Source: Cristatella mucedo
Lineage: Eukaryota > Bryozoa > Phylactolaemata > Cristatellidae
Assembly (NCBI GenBank): GCA_009760855.2
Contig: WPIO01000032.1
Location: 1,104,501-1,168,500, forward strand
DNA length: 64,000 nucleotides
Reading direction: 5' to 3'
Positions 44,760 through 56,300 of this stretch are shown one piece after another. A program made the position numbers and the translations under genes. Numbering within the stretch: position 1 is the stretch's first letter; every line of letters starts with the position of its first letter. The notes beneath the pieces were generated by a model, which saw nothing but the letters and a program-made list of their open reading frames with translations, was not told where the DNA came from and ran no database searches.

Positions 44760-46535
44760 GTTCGGTTTACTTGGTTCTTTGTCAGCTAGATACAGTCAGA
44801 GTCCATCCTCACGGTAGCAGTCTTACTGGACTCCTCATCCTCTGTTGTTTGCTTTTTCTCAATGTTTACCTTCAGGCCAGCCACTACTGATCTGATCTCA
44901 AAGGTAATCACTCATTCTACGAAGAGTACTAACCCTCTTGACCCAATACATGGTTCTCTCTTTCTGAAATGCAAAGACTTGCTGCTGCCTTGTATGATTA
45001 GAATAATGAAATTGCCCCCACTCTCACGTCTTTCCCTAGATCATTCCAAGAGGCTTTTATTAGGTCACTCATTAAGAAGACAACGGTAGACCAGGAGGAC
45101 TTGAGCAATCTCGGTCTAGTCTCCCTACTGCTGTTCCTATTAGACACTCGAACCTGTAGTGGTGGGCCAGTTGAGTACAAATATCGAAACTTCAAACGTA
45201 GCAACTTTTGTTATTAAGTTCCAGTCAGGTTCTTGAGCCAATCAGCAAAGTCAGCAGTATTTCACGTGCATACCGACCTTTTCAGTAATGCTGACTTAGG
45301 TTATCTCTCACCTAGATCTCCTGGCAGCAGCTTTTGATACATTGACCACGATGTCTGTCTTGAGTGCTTATCATCTTGCCCGAGTATCATTGGCACTAAC
45401 TGCATCGCCTAGGTCTCATCTCTGTGCAAGATTTCAGAGCCCTGATGTTAACAGGCAACGATCATTCAAGGAGCCTTTAACGTTGGGCATACCCAGGAAT
45501 CTGTACTTGGTCCACTTCTTTTCACAATCTGTATGAAGTAATGGCTTATCTTCTTGCATACATGATGTAATTTCCAAGTACAATCTAGGCTTTCACTTTC
45601 ACGCAGATGACGTACCACTCTACCTTTGCTATGATCTCTCCCTGCCTTCCAAATGCCAAACTGTTGTATGTAATTTGCAGCATGTATTGCAGGCATTCAC
45701 ACTTGGATGGCAGTAAGCCTTCTCAAATTGCATGATTCTGAAACAAAAAAACTAGTTTTGGGCTAACACAGAGCTTTAAGAAAATTCAACAGCTTAACTC
45801 TCAAAATGAGCTTTGCCGGCCTGTCTCCTGCATCGTAAGCATGTAATCTGGGAGTCCTGCTCCAAAGAGACCTTCACCAGATGACCACAGAAGCTCCGTG
45901 GTCGTCTGCCTATTTTCAGCTGGATACCATACAAAAAACTCGGGCCTGTTCAGATATGAATACCTTGACCCAGCTGATTCATTTACGACATGCTTCACGA
46001 CTCCAGCAAATCACATCTGGCAAGCCTCCCTGAGTGTGCCCTAAGGCGCTTGCAGTCGGTGAATAACCCTGAAGCTAGGCTTCTCTGTCGTTAACCTAAC
46101 AGCTGCCGAATTACACCATTTCATCGGCTCCCAATCAATCGGCGTATAGACTTCAAGGTTCTGTCACTCACTTGTAGGTCCATCCCCATTCTCTTGCTTC
46201 GGCTAAGGTAGCCACAATACTCCTTCACCACGCCTCGCAACGTATTAACTGCTCTTCCGACTCACGTCATTTAGCAGCGCCTCTATGCTCGGAGCTCCCG
46301 ATACGCGTCACGCATGTCATGCCCTGACTTTACATGATTTCCGAAGAAGCTACAAACCCATCTATCTGCTTCTCACAGACTTTGCTTCGTTCGTGTAAAT
46401 TTCGTTTGTCTTCTATATGCGCTGACAGTGTGCACGTTATCACTGACCAATGGACATGTTTCGCTTCCTCCATATGCAGAGTTCCCGGAAAGAAACTTGA
46501 GATTTTTAAGCGCTGTGCGAATGTATAATTATTAT
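44760..46535 (+). mobile_element. L2-like LINE, degenerate
   Basis: Plus strand in family order: STNPLDPIHGSLFLKCKDLL (linker before RT), then GLVSLLLFLL, the LDLLAAAFDTLT version of the DLSAAFDTIDH motif (45310-45350), RFQSPDVNRQRSFKEP, FHFHADDVPLYLCYD (ADD box, about 45595), then CNPEARLLCR-like and HRLPINRRIDFKVLSLT (about 46120-46170). It ends in AAGCGCTGTGCGAATGTATAATTATTATTATT. Many stops. It is the longest plus-oriented copy here but lacks the endonuclease. Confidence 0.8.
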
Positions 46536-46539
46536 TATC

Positions 46540-46630
46540 CTCTAGACATCTGACGCAGGGCTTAAGCCCATGACCACGGTCCGTAAAATGAGCACTTTAC
46601 CCCTGGACCAAGCCAGGGACAAAAGCCTAT
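46540..46630 (-). mobile_element. SINE-B head fragment
   Basis: Minus strand: CTTGGTCCAGGGGTAAAGTG head and GTCATGGGCTTAAGCCCTGC B-box region. It abuts the LINE tail. Confidence 0.5.
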
Positions 46631-47110
46631 ACGGAAGTCAGGCACAACTTGTGAAGAAACAATCAAGGAAATCAAAGAAACAATCAACAACAATCAATCA
46701 GCCCAGGTATAGTCAGCATGAAAAACCTCGGTCGCTGGCAGAGCCGCTGAGTGAGCTTAGACAGCTGTCTATAAAGTAATTTCGAGATCCATACTTAAAA
46801 TTGAAGTGTTTTCTCCTGGTACAGCGCGTTACAAACTGCCACACTTACAGAATTGAGTCACCGTCTACATCGGCAGCGAGCTCAAAGCCTTAGGGTAGGT
46901 AACCAGAACTTCCGGTTGAATTCAGCTCCCCATGTCTTTCAGACGTTCAACTTGGAAACCTATAGAAATATCACTATAACATTCAAAAACATTTTTATTA
47001 TTGTATTATTCTATAGAAATTAATAAATTTACTCATATGAGTTTGGCAGTATTTGACAAGCTCATAGCACGAACAAGCGCTTCCGGGAGGATAGTGTGGC
47101 GGCGTAAAAC

Positions 47111-47130
47111 ATGCCGTCTGTCGTGGAGCC
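47111..47130 (+). CDS. EIF3G: EIF3G exon 1 (coding part)
   Basis: ATG plus six residues (MPSVVE and CC); donor CC|GTAAGT. Joins to exon 2 to give E-P-A-K-A-S-W. Confidence 0.9.
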
Positions 47131-50100
47131 GTAAGTTGAATTGGCGTGGAATATTGAGTAGTTTGCCGCTCAAACTGCCTCTTAATTATTCGAATATGTG
47201 TTGCTTTTATTCTTAGGGCTAAGGCGAGCTGGGCTGATCAGGTGGCCGATGCTGGTACGTAGCCTTCGCAGTTCTGAGCTCGACGGTTGCCAGCTGCTCT
47301 GTAGCTTTCGTGTGGCCGCTGTCGCCTCCGTGCGACGCTGCCCGCGTTGGCTCTCATTCCATTGCCGTAGCCAACATTAGCGCATTTTTACATATGTTTC
47401 GATAAGCATTGCACTGGTGATCTTGCTTGGGTAGGTTGTACATGCGCCTGACAGCTCCTTTTTGAGGAATCCGTGGGTGCATATGTCTGAAAGTTCTTGT
47501 AACTTGGGTTGCCACGAAAGTGAGACGAACTGAATGCCTATTTTTTTCGTTTCTCCTAGATTTCACAGTTATTGTGTGGAATTTGTGTTTAAATCTATCC
47601 GCGGGTGTGTCGGTTACATTGGGTAGCCAGTGCCGAGCAAAGAACTAAAAAAAGCCGCAACCCGTGACCACAGGAGTCTAGACTAAGGGTTACAGCACTG
47701 CATGACTCCTCACGCTAAAATACCCACCTTCCTGCAAAGTTCCAGGGCAGTAGGTTCTTGCTGATGTTTCTTTCATTTAAATTCTTTCTTCTTTCTAAGA
47801 GCAATGAAATGCTTTGAGCATGCTGATTTGCAAGCTGTGATTATCAAGGTTTGAATAAAACATGTAAGGTGCATACATTTTTCTTAGCAGTTAAGCAGGA
47901 CGTCGCGCCACGTGCCGTCCCTGGAAACTGTTTGCTTCACCTTGCTTAGTCCATTTATTGCTCAGCACTTTGTAAGAGCTTTTTGTGTGAACGATCATTC
48001 ATGTACATTCACGACCGACCTATGTTTACTCCAATACTGGGATATCAAAAGTAGCTGCCAAAAAACCAGTGTGGTATAAACAGCTATTTTGTATATCATG
48101 CACCTGTGACACACGTGAATCTGGGTGCTGGCGACGCAGAACTAACTATTAACTCAATAGCAGCAGAAATATTATTTTTGTTTTGAGGCCAAGTCTGTCT
48201 TTTTTTATTTTCCATTAAGTGTTACTGTCAAGCTCGTGCTTTGATCTTCCCCTGCCTAGTCTAATGTATCTCCAAACTTCACAAAGATTATGTGGGTGTT
48301 TCTATGCTACCTATTCAACCCTTGTGGAATTAATATAATTATTAGGCTGTTCTCTTGTTGCAAAACTTATGAGCTTTGACTTTAAAAAAGGTATTGCAGC
48401 ACAAATATCCTGTAGGTTAGCTTACAAGATTTAGAATGGCCATCGATCCCATCCTATTCATAATGCTTGATTGTTGCTGCTGAGGTTGGCACGAGTGTCC
48501 TTGTGACTCTCACTAACCATATCTGCCACTAACCATATTTGCATGCTGACCCTGTGCATGTCACCCCTAACCAGGTTATGCTTGTTTTCATTGAGCGTGC
48601 TACCACTAACCATTCGACTGTGCTTCATTTGCAGCTGATGTAAAATGCCTAGAAAGAGATTTAGTTCTCTGAGGGTGCTATATCAAATGTATTATTATTG
48701 TTGTTTTTCGATAGTGAGTCATTTTTTGTAAAAGCAGTTTTTCTGGTGGTAAATTTGCTACGTATTTTGTGTATCATTAGTATCTATCTTAAGTAGTATA
48801 CCGTTTGCCAGTGTAGCTTGTCGGTCCTGTGTGGCCCGATTTGTGCACATATTCACTGGTCTACGTGTTGTTTTGCTTTTATCAATGGGTACAATTAATG
48901 TTGGATATGCATTTTTCTAATATTTTGTCGTAAAGTCAAAACTGGTTTGTATTTGTAGAATTGCCCCCTTCTGTGGAATCTTATGACAAGGACACGGGTC
49001 TCAAAACTGTAATTGAGTATAAGCTCAATGGCGATGGCAAACTTGTTAAGGAGACCAAAGTATACAAAATAGAGAAGATCAAAGTTTCGAAGAGTATTGC
49101 TAAGAGAAAGGTGGGCGATTGCTTGCTTTAGCAATGCTTGCTTTTCATAATGTAAGTGGTCGGCTTGTTGTCCAGTCAGCCACTATGTCACGTTATAAGA
49201 TTGTTACACGTTATGTTACCAGATCGCTTGTAGGTTATCACTTGTGTATATATAATATATGCATAATGTTAGTGCTACCAGTGCAGTCTTGAGTTCTCTT
49301 CGTGTGTGTACTCCACATATCACTTTCCATAAGCTACGGCTAGGTATTGTTTCCATTCTTTCCCTAGTTGATAAAATCAATTAATTGTTCAGCAGTATAT
49401 ATGTAAGTCACGTGTAGTTTTTCTTTCAATATCTTGCAAAGAACAAATTAAATTTAGCTTATGCATAGGTGGTCGCAGCGCCTTATTGCCTGTGCTAATA
49501 AGAAAGCATCATGTGAGACTGTCTTTAGACACATTGTTTAACCAAATGTTTATCAGTATACAGGCAAATCAATAGGTACTATGTAGACATGCATTTGCTA
49601 AAAGTAATTGGTTAATACCTACTTGCAGTGTAGAACTAGGGCCTACCTGGGAGCATCCTGATTAGTGTGACAACTTGGTAAATGATATGGTTGTCTGCTT
49701 CGTTGCATCAGTGCCACAGCTTTCGGCCAACGCTGGCTAGCCAGAAAAAGTTGTAGTGGACCATATATTGCTCCCGAAAATGTGTGGGTCCCCTGCTCCA
49801 AAAGTATGGACTAAGCACAAAACCCCTGCAATCTGTTCCCAACCAAGATTGTCAGCCAGCACTACCCCCCTGGATTCAGGCATTGCAGGAACTTATATAT
49901 TTGCTTCTATTTATTTTATTAACTGAATTCCGATTTGGCACATATTTAGTTGTTTAAGAGCCCCTGTACTTTGTCATATCAATAACATAATTAACCATGG
50001 AACCTTAGAATCTTAATTCCGGACATCGGATCGACATTTCCAATATTGCTTACTGATTTTTCCCAGTTTCTCTTCCCTAGTCGGTGTACATGTTCCCTCT

Positions 50101-53100
50101 ATCATCTGTATTGGATTCGTTATTTTCACCTGGCTTTGCCTCCTATTCACAACATTTCTGCACATTTTCCGAGATTTGGCTTTTACATCGCAAACCCACT
50201 TATTGCCCAAAGAATGAATAATCAAATGACTGGACTTTGAAGCTGATTGATGCTGAAACGAGCTCTGCCTTTATGCTTGAGCTCACCTGCACCACCTTAA
50301 CGCCATGCTCCCACACGACACAAGCCAACATCCAACATGAGCAAATCTGACTGTGTCAAGTCAATCTACACTGATTCTCATAGTGGTTTACAGCTGACAA
50401 GAAGAAACCAACGAAAATATGCTTGAAAAGGTCACAAAAAGGTCGGAACTTGCTGTCTGCTGCTTGTCATTTGAAAGTAGATGTTGGTTTTATCCATCCA
50501 TTTTAGTAAAGTCCAAATTATCTATAGATGGGGAGTAGAATTGCCTATCAATCCCTTTGCAGCAAATGTAAAGCGCCTAGAAAGAGATTGAGTTCTCTGA
50601 GGGCACTTTATCAAGTGTGTTATTATTATTATTATCAATAACCCAAATGTCCTAATGCTCAATTCTCTCAAATTTTTAATATTTTAAATGCTTGCAAGTA
50701 AGCATACTTTCCAGTGATCCCAACGGTGTCAGCAGAGCATTTTTCCAATTTTTTGGGTAAAATTGAACAGAATATGGCCATCTCCGCCGTCCTTGTTGGA
50801 CTGCAACCCCACATCACACTGTTTTTTCTCCTTAATGCCAGTCTCGGTTGAACTCGTTGCTGAATCTGTTTCTCAAGCTAAAATAGACCACTATTCCTCA
50901 TGTCCCTGCCCAGACATTTTTCCTTGTGATGTGCATTGACCTGTTGTTTCTCACCATAACAAATATTGTGAGTCCCTTGCTAGTTTTGAAATCATTGCCC
51001 CTCTAAAATCAGCTGTTGTCAGACAACTCCTGAAAATGCCAACTGTCCGGTCACGAGACTTCTAAGTGGCTTACATCATGTCTTGGTTCTGCTGTTCTTA
51101 TCAAAGACACTTGAATGACTGGTGGTCCAAGCAGCTAAAGCATCAGTTGATCAGATCGTGCTAGCAAGTTCCAATTGGGATTTGGAGCTAAATCAAGGTA
51201 GAACGCCTCACTGCTGCTACTCCTGGTTCTGTCACTAGCTTTTAATACTATTGGCCGCCAGATCCCAGTGGAGGGCCTTTCGGCAGGCGTATGCATCACT
51301 AGCACAGAGCTAAACTAGATCAGCTGTGGTCCCTGCTTATCGACTCTGTCCTTCTGGCCCAAGCGCACTTGAAACGTTCATTTGTTTGCCAACGAGATTC
51401 AGCTCTGCCTATCATTTGACCGTTTTCAGCTTTGCTCTCCATCTGACTCACCTCCCCTGCAGCCAGCATCCATGGCATGTGGATGGCCCCTAACTTCTTG
51501 AAGCCTGACGACACAAAGGTCAACATGGGAAGCTAAGCCCAAGTAGAAGCCTAGTGTCACCCTACCCTCGAGATTTGTTCATCTAGCATCACTCTAGTGG
51601 TGTCTGCCAGATATTTAGATTGCAGTCCCAAATGATGTCATTGGGTGTGCACAAATCCTGTCAAGTCAGCTTGCAGCTGAAGAATATTACCAATTTAAGG
51701 CTTGCTTAAGCAAGAGAAGACAGCCACACCTGTTCACTCGTTTGTGACCTTGCATTTAGATTACTGCAATTCGGGTCTCTTAGCCTGCGCCCTTACTCGT
51801 CTGCAATAATAATAATAATAATAATGTATTTGTATAGCACCCTCAGAGAACTTAACCTCTTTATAGGCACTTCGCATATGCTGCAGAAGAAGCATGATTG
51901 AATGATTAGTGGCAGCATACTCAATGACAATAAGCAAAACATATGGTTAGAGGTGATATGCAATTGTGCCAAGCTCAAAGCTCTGCAGTTCTACTGGTCT
52001 GTCATTAAAAAAATAACTGATTCAACAGCTTCTTTTGTATAGTAACCGAAGGGCTTTTATGGCAATCACCACCACTTGCAGCAGCAATGCAGGATCGCCC
52101 ACCGCATGATTCTAACCCAGAACCTCGGGACTGAGGTCGTGAAAAGCAATCGCCTTACCTAGTATGCCATCACGGCTCACCAATTAACGTTGCTGCCACA
52201 TCATGCCTCTTTAGCCTTAGCTTCACTGGCTCCTAAGGAAAACATTGAACCTGTTTCAAGATCCTCAATCTGGCTTACATGTCGCATCACTTTCTTGCAT
52301 CAGCCTACTCATCCAACCTCTCTGACCCTCTAATATGCTCCTGTACCACATGGTCCTCAGCTTCCTTACAGTAAATTAAAATCTTTTGGTTACCAAGTCC
52401 TCAGTTTGTATGCACCGAAAATCTAAAACTCGTTCTGCTTATGTCTAACCGGGGTTCCTACTAACCGGCTGCCGTTAGTATCTACTTGTGTGTTTTTGCA
52501 TGCTTGGCCCCTTTGGTTTAAAGTGCTTGCACTTAATCGCTTAGGTCCTGGGTTTGAGTCATGCTGCAGGCAATCCTCTGTGCCCGCTGCAAATGCTGGC
52601 AGTAAGCTTTTTCCTTGTGTAAATATGATACCTGTGTATTTTGTATTCCTATATAAGCACGACGATACCCAGTTTGTCATTGGTTTGCTCTTTGTTATTG
52701 CTTCACTTGTAGCAAGCATTAAAGTGCCCAGATATAAATTTGATTTTGTTAAGACACTATACAAGAGGCTTATTATTATTGTTGTTGCCAATTTCTGTGA
52801 CGGGTTCAACTAAAAATTAGGTGCATGAAGGCTGACATCTTTTTTGAGGAACTTCAACCTCCAAGCATAACTCATATGTCACAATTGACGGCCATTGATC
52901 CATCTGCTCGGCTAATGCTGATCAGTAAAACCCAGGCGGACTGTAATGATGAGGTTTATGTCTAGTGAAAGCTGTGGGTCACGAAATCTTGGCTTGTCTT
53001 TAACTTATGGTAGATAGTAGTCTGCCCTTTTGCCGTATAACTAGTGCTGTCGCATAAGCCCGTGTGAGTGTCTAACCAGATTCTGCAAGCTTGCCTTTTG

Positions 53101-53243
53101 CCGTATAGCTCCTTCTCAGGCATTTCGTGTATGTAATCGAGATTGCTTAAGTTTTCCATGATAGGGTGCTAGATCATGACTTACCCATGGTGGCCCATCC
53201 GGGTATATGGGGAAGACATGCAACTGCACGAAATGTCTCTCTG

Positions 53244-53304
<61 letters not shown>

Positions 53305-56300
53305 CTCTCTCTCGCGTTGGCCCAGGGGACTAAATCTACCTGTACCTCTTCAGTTGGCCAATATATAATCTATCTACCTTAACAGCTTTCAAAACATTTT
53401 CATTCACACTTACATATTATTTACAAATATCTTCTCTGAGGCTAATTTCTGTTGCTGTATGTGATTGTTTCTTTCCTTGTACAGGACCACTGCTCATCAT
53501 CAGCTATATCAACTTTTGTCAACTACTAAACTGTTATCTGTCAACGTCGAGGTCGACTGATATTCAGTATCTTTTATGTAATGGCAGGAAAGCTTTAGCT
53601 GCTATTACCCCATTTGTAATGGGCATTAAAGGATTGTGCACTGAAAGGCTCGGACCCACAAAGCAGGTCTAAAGTTTGAACACCTCACCTAAGGCTGGGC
53701 TGGGTTACTCTTGCAAGTAATGGTGGAATGGAGGCTCGGTTGGTCATTAAATTTGCGAATGCGGCTCCACCTTACCTTACCTTATAATTCTGAAGAAAAC
53801 CTGTAAAGAGTTTGTATGTGTTTACTGCAGTGCCATTTCCCTTGGTCTTTCAAGCATCTTCAAGGTTGTGTAGCTTTTGAAAACTGGGCCTTTGTGTAGT
53901 TGAGTGCTATCAGGCGCCTAGGTGGCTCTTGTTTTCCCACCTGTTACATGTATGAGTTTCTTAGCTCTTGATGACTGATAAGGCAGTTATGCTGTGGGTT
54001 GGTGTTTTTATGGCTTGCAATGCCTTGCATTACTGCTTCCCTACAGCATATGTCAAGTGTTTAAGAAAGAGATTTTTTAATTCTCTGAGGGTGTATCTCT
54101 ACAAGTGTGTTATTGTTTTTTGCTTTCACCTGCATGCAGAAGCCGAACGATATGAATGCAAAGAGCCGCTTATTTATTAATTCCCTTTTTCACAGACTTG
54201 GAGGAAATTTGGTGCTGCTTATAAAGATCCTCCTGGTCCTAATACTGCCAATACGATTGTTGCAGAGGATGTTTTCGTGCAATTTGTGCACACCAAGGAG
54301 GTATGGAGGCTGTTTTTACTTTTCTTGAACTGTTCCACCCTGTCTGATCAACTGTTCCACCCTGTCTGATCGTCATTTTTTTTGCTAAAGGTATATCTAA
54401 TAAGCATATCAGTTTCCTCAATTTAGGCTCAGCAAGAAGCAGACGAAGATCCGTTGTCCAAGCTGAAAGGCCAGAAAATTGTTCAGTGCCGTATTTGTAA
54501 GGGTGAGCACTGGACGACTAAGTGCCCATACAAGGATACTCTTCAGCCCCTGCAGGTAAGCTATAGCTGCACCCCCACATGCATTCGGTGTCTTATTTTT
54601 GGCATACCTATACATGTCCCTTAGTTTTTTTCATGAGAGCATGCCTGCGATAACTTCGTTGTGATTAATAGACATGTATATTTGCACCTCTAGGGTTAAT
54701 CGTCATTTCTCAGCTGCGGTATCGGTCTGGCCAATACTAGTTCATCACACATTGATTTGATGCAAGCAAGCATGCCAGCCTTATGTTTAAGACGTGATCT
54801 GCAATTTACAGGAGTCTCTGCAGAATGTGGATGACGGCAAGGGTGCTGGTACTTCTGCTGCTGCTGGCAGTGCTACCGATAAGGCAGGAGCAGCTGGTAC
54901 TGGAGTTCCTGGTGGTCCGCGTGTCGTGCCACCAGTAGCACCTGGGAAATATGTGCCTCCCAGCTTGCGGGAAGGTGCCAGTCGTGGGCGTGGCGAGGCC
55001 ATGTCTATGAAGGCAAGGGGTAAGGCCACATTTGGTATAGTCAGTGTCTTTTCTTAAGGTTGTCTGGTGCTTCTTAAAATGGATGAATAATTCTGTAGAC
55101 GATACTGCCACAATACGTGTAACAAACCTATCGGAGGACACCAGAGAGGCAGATCTACAAGAACTGTTCCGACCATTTGGCACTATATCTAGAATATATT
55201 TGGCCAAAGATAAAAAAACAGGCGCATCAATGGTAAGTTCTTTAAGCAGTGGTGTTATCACTCTCTCAGCTGTCAATTTGATTGCATTATTACGTGATCT
55301 TGTGTACCTATTGGCTTCAGGATCTTTTGTATTTTGAAGGTAATGCAATTTTTCAGTGATCTGAGTTCATGTTGACGATGCTTATTTGATTGGAAATCTA
55401 AGTTTAATGTCATTGCCTATCTATCTACGATTCAATGTAGTCCTGCAGTAATACTAATAAATAAATTACATATTATGAATATCTATGAACTGTACATATA
55501 CTCTAAAGGAAGTATATCAATTGGTTGATTACTCATAAAATGCAGTTTTCAAACATGCAGACATGTAAAGAATAATTCATTTGGACAAAGCAAATGCTGT
55601 AAGGAACGCTTGGGTTTAATGTGATTGTATGAACTCGAGGGTGTTGCTATTTGATTAAAAGATCTGTTGCATAGCTCTTTATGCAAATATTTTAACATTT
55701 AAATATTTTGATTAGATTGGGTCTAGTAATATCACTTGCTTTCTTTGCACCTATATGGTTCTTCAATGACAGTTGCTGTCTCGGAGGTGCACCGGTGGTG
55801 GGTGGCTTGTGGTTTACACAATGCGACCGGTCCACATAATTCGACCGTCCATCGGATGACAGTGGTGCATCTTTTTTTTAGACCGTACTATAGGTGGCAG
55901 GCAGCTGGGTCTCTCTCTCTCTCTCTCGTATATCTATTGATTTCTGGATGTTCTCACTCTTGGTGCATACATGGTTGAGGTAGCTGTTTTCTTTCGTCAT
56001 TGTAATTTTGTGTGTGCTATGTCCTTTATCTTTTTAACCTGTTTCCAGTTAATGCCTCGGATCCTTCTTCAGACGGGGCTTTGTGCTTTAATGCAGATTT
56101 GTTATCTTGTCTGTTCGTGTCTGAATTTAGGATAAATAGTGGTCAGCCTTCGGGATATCGTGTTAAACAACCGGTTTTTTAATTTACTAAGCTATGTCTT
56201 TGTTGTCTTTTGCTGCTCAGTGTGGACAACCACATTTTTTCTTTAGGGATTTGCTTTCATCAACTTCCACAGAAGAGAAGATGCTGCACGTGCGATTGCC

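Larger units (their letters stand above)
50690..52480 (+). mobile_element. L2-like LINE interrupted by nested insertions
   Basis: Plus strand, family order: linker (about 50700-51000), ESQLRYLQLWG-like decayed RT start (51000-51300), decayed RT, the [18 protein letters not shown] region (51770), then after the nested inserts (51805-52190) [20 protein letters not shown], and [13 protein letters not shown] (52410). The two flanks continue the same protein order, showing one element split by later insertions. Confidence 0.65.
49111..54195 (+). other. EIF3G intron 3 (5.1 kb)
   Basis: Holds a nest of LINE and SINE insertions (50555-52780), a SINE-A (53575-53710), a (CT)n tract and a LINE tail (54045-54120). 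The 49111-50550 stretch and 52790-53235 contain nothing recognised. Confidence 0.8.

Noticed and set aside
53176-53382. Ser-Leu repeat ORF
   Set aside because: Translation of a (CT)n microsatellite in EIF3G intron 3.
54806-55348. 180-codon minus ORF
   Set aside because: Antisense shadow over EIF3G exons 6 and 7.
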